Shown: positions 1 through 6,220, counted from the first letter of the stretch. The stretch: DNA of 8,973 bases from JBAZLV01 sp041650055 (GCA_041650055.1 JBAZLV010000061.1:1-8973), one strand, 5' to 3'. The notes: a model not told the origin generated them from the sequence alone. Program-made: numbers and translations.

Positions 1-8
1 TGTGGACT

Positions 9-39
9 CATCAGAACTAACCCTCCTTTTGGGGGTATA
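9..39 (-). promoter_or_regulatory. Ribosome binding site and start codon of a leftward gene that exits the window
   Basis: Read on the minus strand, GGAGG (26 to 22) is followed after 10 bases by ATG (11 to 9), and the frame stays open to the window edge (Met-Ser-Pro, then an incomplete codon). A possible -10 element TATACC lies at 39 to 34. A TTGACT at 66 to 61 could serve as -35, but the 21-base spacing is too long for a standard sigma-70 promoter. Only three codons are visible, so the product cannot be identified. The signal rests on the Shine-Dalgarno match and spacing. If the adjacent repeats are insertion-sequence ends, this would be the first gene of that element; otherwise it is an ordinary divergent gene. 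Confidence 0.35.
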
Positions 40-44
40 GTTCC

Positions 45-111
45 GGTAACATGCATTATGAGTCAACGATCCTTTTTAAAATGCGGTTGGGTAACATTTA
101 TTGTGAGTCAA
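45..111. repeat. Pair of 22-bp direct repeats, 45-bp period
   Basis: Positions 45-66 and 90-111 match at 19 of 22 bases. Both begin GGTAACAT and end TGAGTCAA; they differ only at repeat positions 9, 10 and 14. On the minus strand each unit begins TTGACTCA and ends ATGTTACC. A shared 9-mer, TTAAAATGC, also occurs after each unit (76-84 and 132-140), but at different distances. The repeats sit just upstream of the leftward start codon at 11 to 9. Two readings are possible. They may be the multiple terminal repeats of an IS21-like insertion sequence, with the element boundary near 110 where the minus strand would start TG. Alternatively they may be paired binding sites for a regulator of the leftward gene. 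The repeat itself is certain; its role is not. Confidence 0.85.
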
Positions 112-320
112 TTCGGAAGCCAGGCCAAGGATTAAAATGCCGGCGCTGATACGGTATAATAAGGATTGTCGCTGTTTGCGTTTTGATTGCATGTCGTATT
201 TCCCGGGATGAGCTGGATGTTTGTATCGCATACAATACTCTTTTAAGCGTTCGTATGCAAGAAGAAGACGTATCTTTATTATGAGGAAATAACGCTGGCA
301 TGAAAATGCTATTTTGGTTC
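112..320. other. Intergenic stretch upstream of lolA with no convincing gene
   Basis: This AT-rich stretch between the direct repeats and the lolA promoter has no plus-strand reading frame with a good ribosome binding site. On the minus strand a short open frame, starting at ATG 231-229 or 192-190, encodes a basic segment followed by a modestly hydrophobic one (RISAGILILGLASE), then runs into the repeat at 111-90 and stops at 76. Ribosome binding sites for those starts are poor. It may be noncoding, or the remnant of a small membrane-protein gene cut by whatever brought in the repeats. I see no tRNA or known RNA family in it. Confidence 0.45.
221..235. repeat. 15-bp perfect palindrome, operator-like
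   Basis: TTGTAT-CGC-ATACAA is a perfect inverted repeat with 6-bp arms and a 3-bp centre, the format of a dimeric repressor or activator site. A related half, GTATGC, occurs at 253-258 and can pair with GCATAC at 228-233. It lies about 90 bases upstream of the predicted lolA -35 element and far from the leftward start. That is distant for a repressor, and no regulator gene is in view. A short palindrome in AT-rich DNA can arise by chance. Confidence 0.3.
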
Positions 321-349
321 TTCTCACGTCAGATTATTTATGCTAAGAT
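321..349 (+). promoter_or_regulatory. Predicted promoter of lolA-yajQ
   Basis: TTCTCA (321-326, four of six matches to the -35 consensus) is separated by 17 bases from TAAGAT (344-349). The -10 element is preceded by TGC (341-343), which makes an extended -10 (TGnTAAGAT) that can offset a weak -35. Transcription would start near 356, leaving a short leader of about 15 bases containing the lolA ribosome binding site GGAGG (362-366). This is the best sigma-70-type match upstream of lolA, but it rests on pattern matching only. Confidence 0.5.
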
Positions 350-370
350 GAAACATCGAATGGAGGATAT

Positions 371-1006
371 ATGATTAGTTCTCTTCGTGCAACCGCATTT
401 CTCCACAGTATGATCATTTTTTGCCTATCCTTTTCCGCATACGCGGTTTCTCAGAATGATCTTGTTTCTGTGGTTGAAAATCATTATCAGTCCGTACAGG
501 ATATAACTGCGAGCGTTTCTCAAAAAAACGTGCTCAAAGCAATCGGTAAAACACAGACATTCGAAGGAACGCTGTTCATAAAAAAACCAGGAAAACTCCG
601 CATTGAATATACCAACGGACAGATCATCCTTATTGATGGAAAAACAGCTCTTTTCTATTCCAAGAAAAGCCGGCAGGCAGTTAAAAGAAAATTCTCTGAT
701 TTTGCTTCCATGAACATCCCGGTTGCTTTTTTACTGGGTGTTGCTCATCTGCGTGATGATTTCACCATACAATCTGATCCAAAACAGCCGCTCATACTCG
801 GGCTTCTTCCGAAAAAGTCAGGAGCGGCAATGAGAAAACTGACCCTGCAGACGGATGAAACCGGACGGATTACCCGCATGGTTATACTGGACAGATCCGG
901 GAACACGAGCGAGATTATTTTCACGAATGTGCAGGAAAACAGCGGGATTGCCGATGGCCAGTTTCTGTTTCAAATTCCGTCCGGTACCGAGATCATTGAA
1001 CAGTAG
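371..1006 (+). CDS. lolA: Outer-membrane lipoprotein carrier protein LolA family
   Basis: This 211-residue protein fits the LolA family in length and order of features. LolA is the periplasmic chaperone that takes lipoproteins released by LolCDE from the inner membrane and delivers them to the outer membrane. Residues 1-25 form a signal peptide with a hydrophobic core and a likely signal peptidase I site after Ala-Tyr-Ala, so the mature protein starts near Val26. The mature part shows the family pattern: an early helix (NHYQSVQDITASVSQ), then FEGTLFIKKPGKLRIEY and a strand ending IILIDGKTALFYSKKSRQA. These form part of the half-open beta barrel that holds the acyl chains. The ATG is preceded by GGAGG with a 4-base gap. 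It is first in a probable two-gene unit with yajQ, 62 bases downstream. No LolB or LolCDE gene is in the window. Family assignment is firm; the Lol role is inferred from the family. Confidence 0.9.
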   Translation: MISSLRATAFLHSMIIFCLSFSAYAVSQNDLVSVVENHYQSVQDITASVSQKNVLKAIGKTQTFEGTLFIKKPGKLRIEYTNGQIILIDGKTALFYSKKSRQAVKRKFSDFASMNIPVAFLLGVAHLRDDFTIQSDPKQPLILGLLPKKSGAAMRKLTLQTDETGRITRMVILDRSGNTSEIIFTNVQENSGIADGQFLFQIPSGTEIIEQ

Positions 1007-1068
1007 AGCAATCCCACGGTTTCATTCTTTGATAGCGTGTAAACAGCAATTTACCTCAAGGAGGATCC

Positions 1069-1566
1069 ATGGCTGCGGAAAATTCATTTGATATTGTTTC
1101 AAAGATTGATATGGCAGAAGTGACGAATGCTGTAAATCAGGCATTGAAGGAAATCGCGCAGCGGTTCGATTTTAAAGGGAGCAAATCGAACATCACGCTG
1201 GAAAAAAACGATCTTATTATCGTTTCTGATGACGAATACAAACTGAAAAGCGTTGTTGATATTTTGCAGGCCAAGCTGATCAAACGCGGGGTGCCGATCA
1301 AAAATCTTACGTACGGGAAAATAGAACCGGCTCTTTCCGGGACCGTGCGTCAGAAACTTGCTTTGCAGCAGGGCATCGCTACTGATAAAGCCAAGGAGAT
1401 TGTAAAAGCGATCAAGGATTCCAAGATACGCGTGCAGGCGGCTATCCAGGCGGATCAGGTGCGAGTTTCCGGTAAAAATCGTGACGATCTTCAGTCTGTC
1501 ATCCAGGTCTTAAAAGGCAAGGACTTTCAGCTGGATCTTCAGTTTACCAATTATCGGAGCGTTTAA
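1069..1566 (+). CDS. yajQ: YajQ family nucleotide-binding protein
   Basis: This 165-residue protein matches the YajQ family over its full length. It starts with the conserved SFDIVSKIDMAEV segment, continues with RFDFKGSKSNI, has KLIKRGVPIKNLTYGK in the middle, and ends with VLKGKDFQLDLQFTNYR. The family has two ferredoxin-like domains. It was first known as a nucleic-acid or nucleotide-binding protein, and members in Xanthomonas and Pseudomonas are reported to bind cyclic di-GMP and modulate transcription. The protein has no signal peptide and is cytoplasmic. The start is set by AAGGAGG (1058-1064) 4 bases before the ATG. It lies 62 bases after lolA with no clear promoter or terminator between, so the two are probably co-transcribed, and a strong terminator follows 21 bases after its stop. 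Family is certain; cyclic di-GMP binding here is inference. Confidence 0.95.
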   Translation: MAAENSFDIVSKIDMAEVTNAVNQALKEIAQRFDFKGSKSNITLEKNDLIIVSDDEYKLKSVVDILQAKLIKRGVPIKNLTYGKIEPALSGTVRQKLALQQGIATDKAKEIVKAIKDSKIRVQAAIQADQVRVSGKNRDDLQSVIQVLKGKDFQLDLQFTNYRSV

Positions 1567-1587
1567 ACCGGAATCGAAGCAAGCATG

Positions 1588-1618
1588 CGCGGTCCTTTTA
1601 GAAGGATCGCGTTTTTTT
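1588..1618 (+). terminator. Intrinsic terminator after yajQ
   Basis: A 10-bp stem (1588-1597 with 1602-1611, one G-U pair) closed by the loop TTAG is followed directly by seven T residues (1612-1618). It separates the lolA-yajQ unit from the chemosensory operon, whose promoter begins about 55 bases further on. Confidence 0.92.
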
Positions 1619-1672
1619 GTTTTGATACACTGCTTTTCCTGTATCTTTCCCGGGGCTTTCTGTCGATTCATG

Positions 1673-1700
1673 TTGCACTTCCCGCCTAACCTGATATAAT
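1673..1700 (+). promoter_or_regulatory. Near-consensus sigma-70-type promoter of the chemosensory operon
   Basis: TTGCAC (1673-1678, five of six -35 matches) and a perfect TATAAT (1695-1700) are separated by 16 bases. Transcription should start near 1706-1708, giving a leader of about 25 bases that contains the ribosome binding site GGGGAG (1719-1724). Placement just after the yajQ terminator and just before the DUF4388 gene supports the call. Such a strong housekeeping promoter suggests steady expression rather than control by a flagellar sigma factor. Confidence 0.85.
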
Positions 1701-1731
1701 TTGCACGAAAAGCTTGGTGGGGAGAATTTGC

Positions 1732-2886
1732 ATGAGTCTTGTCGGCAGATTAGAAGATCTTGCACTACCCGACATATTTCAAATTATCAGTCTCAGTAAA
1801 AAAACCGGAACCCTGATCGCGCGTAGCCGCAAAGGAACAGGAATCGTTGTTTTTAAGGACGGTCAGGTCATCCAGGCAGGGCATGACAGCATCCGGGATT
1901 CCCTGGGGAATATTCTCGTATCCCAGGGAATGTTGTCCGAATCCGCGCTTACCCAGGCGCTGGCCCTTCAAAAGAATGAATCGGACAAACCCCTCGGACT
2001 CATTCTCGTTGAAATGGGAGAAGTGTCGCGAGATACGCTTGAAGAGGTTATCCGGAAGCAGATCGAGGAAATTGTTTATGACCTGCTTGGGTGGGAGGAA
2101 GGGTTTTTTAATTTTGAACTGGGGGAAGTATCACCCACCGAAAAAATTCCGATTTCCAGCCCTGACATTCCCCTTCAATCCGGCATCAGTGCGGAATATC
2201 TTCTTATGGAAGGGTCCCGTGTTATCGACGAAAAACGACAAAGTGGTTCTTCCCGTCCTGCGCCTGCTTTTTCCGTGCTGAACAGAGATGTCCCTCCCCG
2301 TGTAAGTTCTGAACCAGTAAAACAGGAATTTAAGACGCGAATTGAAAAGGAAGAGCCTCGAAAGGATATTGCCGCGCTTAAAGCCATGTTCGACGAGCTC
2401 CGGTTTCCGACTGCCACGGCAGAAGTAACACTGCTTATTCTCCGGTATGCAAGCGAAGTGGTGAATCGGGCGATTTTATTTATGGTCAAGAAAGACGAAG
2501 TGCGCGGCCTCGGCCAGTTCGGAATCGATCTTGTCGGAAAATCCGCGGATCATGTGGTCCGAAACATTACCATTTCTTTGCATGAACCCTCCCTATTTCA
2601 GCGAGTAATCGAAAATCGATCAACCTTTATCGGCAAACTCGAAAAAAGCGCATTGAACAACTACTTTATGAACGAACTCGGCGGGGTGATGCCTGACCAG
2701 GTTTTGGCAATTCCCCTTGTTGTGGACGGGAAAATTGCGCTCATCGTGTACGGAGACAATCTTCCTGCACAGCGACCGATACAGGGCGTTGAAACACTCG
2801 AAATTTTCATGAACCAGGCAGGCATGGCGCTCGAAAAAGCATTGCTTGAAAAAAGACTTGCCGAACTGCAGAGGGAAAAGCGATGA
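1732..2886 (+). CDS. DUF4388 domain protein with C-terminal GAF-like domain
   Basis: This 384-residue cytoplasmic protein has an N-terminal DUF4388 (PatA-type) domain. Its hallmark segment at residues 5-28 is visible, including GRLEDLALPDIFQII and KTGTL, followed by GIVVFKDGQVIQAGH and helical segments to about residue 150 (EEIVYDLLGWEEGFFNFELGE). A variable, charged linker spans about 150-215. The C-terminal part (about 215-375) looks like a GAF-type sensor fold: alternating strands such as RAILFMVKKDEVRGLGQFG and VLAIPLVVDGKIALIVYGD, then an amphipathic helix at the end. DUF4388 proteins often accompany two-component and chemosensory genes, but their molecular role is unsettled. I chose ATG 1732 because GGGGAG lies 7 bases upstream; an upstream TTG at 1714 would sit on top of that site. 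Its stop overlaps the receiver gene (ATGA), implying translational coupling. The DUF4388 call is firm, the GAF-like call moderate. Confidence 0.85.
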   Translation: MSLVGRLEDLALPDIFQIISLSKKTGTLIARSRKGTGIVVFKDGQVIQAGHDSIRDSLGNILVSQGMLSESALTQALALQKNESDKPLGLILVEMGEVSRDTLEEVIRKQIEEIVYDLLGWEEGFFNFELGEVSPTEKIPISSPDIPLQSGISAEYLLMEGSRVIDEKRQSGSSRPAPAFSVLNRDVPPRVSSEPVKQEFKTRIEKEEPRKDIAALKAMFDELRFPTATAEVTLLILRYASEVVNRAILFMVKKDEVRGLGQFGIDLVGKSADHVVRNITISLHEPSLFQRVIENRSTFIGKLEKSALNNYFMNELGGVMPDQVLAIPLVVDGKIALIVYGDNLPAQRPIQGVETLEIFMNQAGMALEKALLEKRLAELQREKR

Positions 2887-3254
2887 AAAACGTTCTGCTG
2901 GTTGAAGACTCAAAATCCATCCGATCGATGATGCGCGTTGCGCTTGAGAGGGACAAAGATTATTTTTTTGTCGAAGCAGAGAATGGATTTGAAGCGCTCA
3001 AACTGCTTCCCACCCGGAAGTTTGATCTTATCATTACCGATATCAATATGCCGGATATCAACGGCCTGGAATTGATCAGCTATGTAAAATCAAATCCCCT
3101 TTATGCAGCCATTCCCCTGGTTATTGTGAGCACCGAGAAAAGCGAGGAAGACAAAAAAAGGGGACTTGCACTTGGAGCAGTCGGATATGTAGGAAAGCCA
3201 TTTACCGAGGAAGAACTGAAAACCGTTGTGGAACATGCATTGCAAGGAATGTGA
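2883..3254 (+). CDS. Stand-alone CheY-like response regulator receiver
   Basis: At 123 residues this is a single receiver domain with no output domain. All key residues are visible: acidic pair Glu8-Asp9, phospho-acceptor Asp53 (LIITDINMP), Thr84 after the fourth strand (VIVST), the switch aromatic Tyr102, and Lys105 in the KPF motif. It should be phosphorylated by the CheA encoded next to it and act through protein contacts. The gene overlaps the DUF4388 gene by four bases, and its ribosome binding site GAGGG (2871-2875) lies inside that gene. This favours coordinated production of the two proteins. It precedes cheA by about 46 bases. Whether it binds a flagellar switch, the DUF4388 protein or another target cannot be read from sequence, so I leave the symbol empty. 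Confidence 0.93.
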   Translation: MKNVLLVEDSKSIRSMMRVALERDKDYFFVEAENGFEALKLLPTRKFDLIITDINMPDINGLELISYVKSNPLYAAIPLVIVSTEKSEEDKKRGLALGAVGYVGKPFTEEELKTVVEHALQGM

Positions 3255-3300
3255 AGGATCAGCTCTTTGAGACGGGTTGCTATTCCGGGAGCGCATGCGC

Positions 3301-5343
3301 GTGAAAACAGATCGGTCCATAAAGGAGTTTCTTGCCGAAGCTGAAGATATTCTTGAAACGGCGGGGTCGCTGCTGCTCGTTCTAGAATCAGGACTGGAAA
3401 CGGGAACAAAAGACCCGGACAAACTGAATGCCTTGTTTCGCGCCGTGCATACGTTCAAGGGCCTTGCCGCACTCTTTGGACTTTCGGCATCATCCGAAGT
3501 CGCACATAAACTGGAATCGCTCCTCGACGGGCTCCGGCTTGGAAAAGTGATTCTGAACCCTGACATTCTTGATCTGCTCACCGAGACCGTGACGCTGCTC
3601 GGCCGGCAGGTACGGCAGGCGGCAACCCAACAACCCTTTGACCAGGGGCTTTCCATTCGTGAACGAATTGACAGGATTCTTCTTCCCCAATCCTCACCCG
3701 CGTATCATCATTCCCTGAAAGAGCATATCGCAGTGGATCCGGGTATTCTGCAGGTGCTGACTGAATATGAAGAACACCGACTTCAGGAATGCATCGGAGA
3801 ACGAAAAAATTTATTTCTGGTCAAAACGGAATTTTCTCTTGCCGAGTTCGAAACTGCGATCAAGGATTTGAATGCAATCCTGAAAAAGCACGGTGAAATC
3901 ATCTGTACGCTTCCCATGTCCGGCGCGCGAACCGCAGGCATAGGGTTTTCCATCCTGGTTGCAACCGCAGACAATCAAGAACAGTTCTCAGCCGCGATTT
4001 CTCTCAGAAGCGGGGCTGTCGAGCATATTCCCTACCGCGACACGGTCTCTGCTGAAGAACAGAAGCAGGAGAATGCAGAGCTGAAGTCCGTGAGCAATAC
4101 CGTGCGAGTTGACATTTACAAGCTGGATCAGCTCATGAACATTGTCGGAGAAATGCACCTGGTCAAGAATATTATTGGCCGGATCGGGAAAGAGCTTCGC
4201 GTCCAGCAGGGATTTGTGGGCATTTCCATGGATCTCTTCAGGGCTCAGCGGAGTCTTGAACGGAAATTAAACAGTCTTCAGGAAGGCATTGTTGAAGTTC
4301 GTATGGTGCCGATCGGCCAGATTTTTACCCGGCTTTCCCACATGGTAAAAAAATATGCACGGGAAGCAGGCAAAGATATCGATTTGCAATTATTCGGAGA
4401 AGAAACGCGGCTTGACAAACTCATGATCGAGGATCTCGCTGATCCGCTTATGCATCTTATTCGCAATGCGATTGATCATGGAATCGAACCTTCTGCTGTT
4501 CGCCAGGCACTCGGAAAACCGGAACAGGGTGTCGTGCGATTGCGGGCATTTCCCCTGGGAAACCATGTGGTGATAACGATTGAAGACGATGGTGCGGGAA
4601 TGGATCCCAAGCGAATTCTGGCAGCAGCTGTGGAACGGGGAATTGTGAAACCGAACCATCAGCTTGACCCGGAACGCGACAGCAAGGAAATACTGGATCT
4701 TATTTATGTGCCCGGTTTTACCACCCGGGGCATGGTAACGGAATTGTCGGGACGCGGCGTCGGCATGGATGTTGTGAAACAAAACGTATCCAAGCTTGCG
4801 GGGATGGTGGACATTCAGAGCATGCTTGGAACCGGCACCCTGTTTACGCTCACGCTTCCAATCACGCTCGCCATCATCAAAGCGCTTATCATCGAATCCG
4901 GGGGACAGATATTTTCCATCCCGCTCAGTTCTGTTTTGGAAATTCATCAGGCAACGAATGAGGATATTGAAACCATAGAAGGCCAGGAGGTCTTGTCCAT
5001 CCGGAACGATACGCTGCCGCTTCTGCGTCTTGCCAACGTATTTCATCTTCCGCAGGATGATGCGCGTATCAAATTCTACGTGATCGTAGTCGGGCTTGCC
5101 GAGCGGCGGCTGGGACTTATTGTGGACGATCTTCGTGATCAGCAGGAAATCGTGATCAAATCCCTCGGAAAGCGGTTGTCCGACATCCCCGGCGTTGCCG
5201 GAGCTACGGAACTCGGCGACAAACGGGGGGTTTCGCTCGTGCTTGATGTGGAATCCTTAATTGAGAACTCGCTTACTCGGCTTGTCACGGTTCCGAAAAA
5301 CGGAGATATACAATCAGGTTCTCCGGGCACGCCAGAGCAGTAG
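3301..5343 (+). CDS. cheA: Chemotaxis-type histidine kinase CheA
   Basis: This is a full-length CheA of about 680 residues. Domains in order: P1/HPt (about 1-105) with phospho-acceptor His50 in HTFKGLA; a linker and P2-like domain (about 125-255) beginning near LTEYEEHRLQE; dimerization P3 (about 265-335, VDIYKLDQLMNIVGEMHLV); ATP-binding P4 (about 335-515) with N box Asn389 (HLIRNAIDHG), DDGAGMD at 429-435 and SGRGVGMD at 483-490; and a CheW-like P5 (about 516-650) that docks to CheW and receptors. No receiver is fused, so the separate receiver upstream is the likely partner. Start choice is open: GGGAG (3287-3291) sits 9 bases before GTG 3301 but only 3 before ATG 3295, so I prefer GTG; a TTG at 3277 has no good site. 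The gene ends at a terminator, making it last in the DUF4388-receiver-cheA operon. Kinase identity is certain. Confidence 0.95.
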   Translation: MKTDRSIKEFLAEAEDILETAGSLLLVLESGLETGTKDPDKLNALFRAVHTFKGLAALFGLSASSEVAHKLESLLDGLRLGKVILNPDILDLLTETVTLLGRQVRQAATQQPFDQGLSIRERIDRILLPQSSPAYHHSLKEHIAVDPGILQVLTEYEEHRLQECIGERKNLFLVKTEFSLAEFETAIKDLNAILKKHGEIICTLPMSGARTAGIGFSILVATADNQEQFSAAISLRSGAVEHIPYRDTVSAEEQKQENAELKSVSNTVRVDIYKLDQLMNIVGEMHLVKNIIGRIGKELRVQQGFVGISMDLFRAQRSLERKLNSLQEGIVEVRMVPIGQIFTRLSHMVKKYAREAGKDIDLQLFGEETRLDKLMIEDLADPLMHLIRNAIDHGIEPSAVRQALGKPEQGVVRLRAFPLGNHVVITIEDDGAGMDPKRILAAAVERGIVKPNHQLDPERDSKEILDLIYVPGFTTRGMVTELSGRGVGMDVVKQNVSKLAGMVDIQSMLGTGTLFTLTLPITLAIIKALIIESGGQIFSIPLSSVLEIHQATNEDIETIEGQEVLSIRNDTLPLLRLANVFHLPQDDARIKFYVIVVGLAERRLGLIVDDLRDQQEIVIKSLGKRLSDIPGVAGATELGDKRGVSLVLDVESLIENSLTRLVTVPKNGDIQSGSPGTPEQ

Positions 5344-5344
5344 A

Positions 5345-5378
5345 ACAGAGTGTTCGATCGAATCTCTGTATTTTTTTT
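5345..5378 (+). terminator. Intrinsic terminator after cheA
   Basis: ACAGAG (5345-5350) pairs with CTCTGT (5364-5369). The intervening bases hold a further self-complementary TTCGATCGAA that can extend the stem. An A and then eight T residues (5371-5378) follow. It begins two bases after the cheA stop codon and splits the chemosensory genes into two transcription units, although read-through to the genes downstream is possible because no strong promoter is visible in the short gap that follows. Confidence 0.8.
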
Positions 5379-5384
5379 GAAGAG

Positions 5385-5410
5385 CGGTTGCTCATGGAGC
5401 AATTGAGGGA
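5385..5410 (+). promoter_or_regulatory. Hairpin abutting the ribosome binding site of the AAA+ ATPase gene
   Basis: TTGCTC (5388-5393) and GAGCAA (5397-5402) form a perfect 6-bp stem with an ATG triloop; two G-U pairs and one C-G pair can extend it to 5385-5405. The ribosome binding site GAGGGA (5405-5410), 6 bases before ATG 5417, starts at the foot of this stem. No T-run follows, so it is not a terminator. It could limit ribosome access, protect the 5' end of a processed transcript, or have no role. Confidence 0.4.
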
Positions 5411-5416
5411 CCTTGT

Positions 5417-6220
5417 ATGTATCAGGAATTTTATGGGTTAACTGAAAAACCGTTTCTCAAAACTCCTGATCCGCGTTTTTTATACCACAGCCGGAAACAT
5501 GCGGAAGCTTTGGCGCGGCTGCAGCAGGCGGTGGAGGAACAGGATATCGTTCTTCTTACCGGGGATATCGGCTGCGGCAAAACCACGCTGTCACGAGCGT
5601 TGATCGATTCCCTGGACGAATATTATTATCCTCTCCTTATCATTAATCCCTGCCTTTCTCCGTCGCAGCTTCTCCGGACCGTGGCTCTCCGCTTGGATCT
5701 GCATGATACCGTCCGCTACCGCCACGGTATTCTCGAACGTATCAATGCACGATTATATGAACTGTATGAGGCGGGAAAACGGCCGGTTTTAATTGTCGAT
5801 GAAGCCCAGCTCATTCCTGGCAAGCCTACGTTTGAAGAGGTACGGCTTTTAACAAATTTCCAACTTGACGATCGTAATCTCCTGTCTCTGGTCCTGATCG
5901 GCCAGACCGAGCTCAAGGACCGGCTCCAGCGCAGACCCTACCGGGCGCTGCATCAACGGATCGGGATGCAGTACCATCTGACTCCGCTTGATCGGCATGA
6001 TACAGCCGCATACGTTCAACACCGGCTTTCGGTTGCAGGCCGGGAAACCCCTTTATTTACGGAAGAGGCGGTTGAACTGCTTCATACACATGCACAGGGG
6101 ATTCCCCGCTGCATTAACACGCTTGCCGGGAATGCGTTGCTGGAGGGATTCGGGAGAGAAGCACGCCTGATCGGGCCGGAGATCATCAAGAGTGTGGCTG
6201 ACGATACGGCTCATGCCTGA
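5417..6220 (+). CDS. ExeA/GspA-like AAA+ ATPase
   Basis: This 267-residue protein starts with the family signature MYQEFYGLTEKPF followed by DPRFLY, typical of ExeA (GspA), MshM and related ATPases. Walker A is at residues 49-57 (GDIGCGKTT), Walker B at 124-129 (LIVDEA, followed by Gln131), a sensor-1-like strand is VLIGQTEL, and a sensor-2-like segment is GIPRCINTLAGNAL. ExeA works with ExeB to assemble the type II secretin through peptidoglycan; relatives serve MSHA type IV pili. This copy is only the ATPase module: no transmembrane segment or C-terminal peptidoglycan-binding domain is present, unlike full ExeA of roughly 550 residues. It lies between cheA and cheW, 54 bases before cheW on the same strand. 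That suggests a link between chemosensory output and a pilus or secretion machine, or simply an inserted gene. Family is well supported; function here is open. Confidence 0.9.
   Translation: MYQEFYGLTEKPFLKTPDPRFLYHSRKHAEALARLQQAVEEQDIVLLTGDIGCGKTTLSRALIDSLDEYYYPLLIINPCLSPSQLLRTVALRLDLHDTVRYRHGILERINARLYELYEAGKRPVLIVDEAQLIPGKPTFEEVRLLTNFQLDDRNLLSLVLIGQTELKDRLQRRPYRALHQRIGMQYHLTPLDRHDTAAYVQHRLSVAGRETPLFTEEAVELLHTHAQGIPRCINTLAGNALLEGFGREARLIGPEIIKSVADDTAHA

Noticed and set aside
76..327. Minus-strand open frame of 83 codons beginning at GTG 327, and an overlapping one at 98-301
   Set aside because: Neither has a ribosome binding site, both overlap the lolA promoter area or the direct repeats, and the peptides resemble no family I know. 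Only the possible remnant inside the first is kept as a low-interest note.
1029..1057. TTGATA at 1029-1034 considered as a -35 element for a separate yajQ promoter
   Set aside because: At 16-18 bases downstream there is no acceptable -10 hexamer, so co-transcription with lolA is the simpler reading.
3090..3656. Long minus-strand open frame opposite the receiver and cheA
   Set aside because: It is Ser/Arg/Pro-rich in the way of an antisense shadow of a coding strand, and lies fully opposite two genes with intact catalytic motifs.
4390..5046. 218-codon minus-strand open frame opposite cheA
   Set aside because: It is an antisense shadow of the CheA ATPase domain. No ribosome binding site or recognisable domain supports it.
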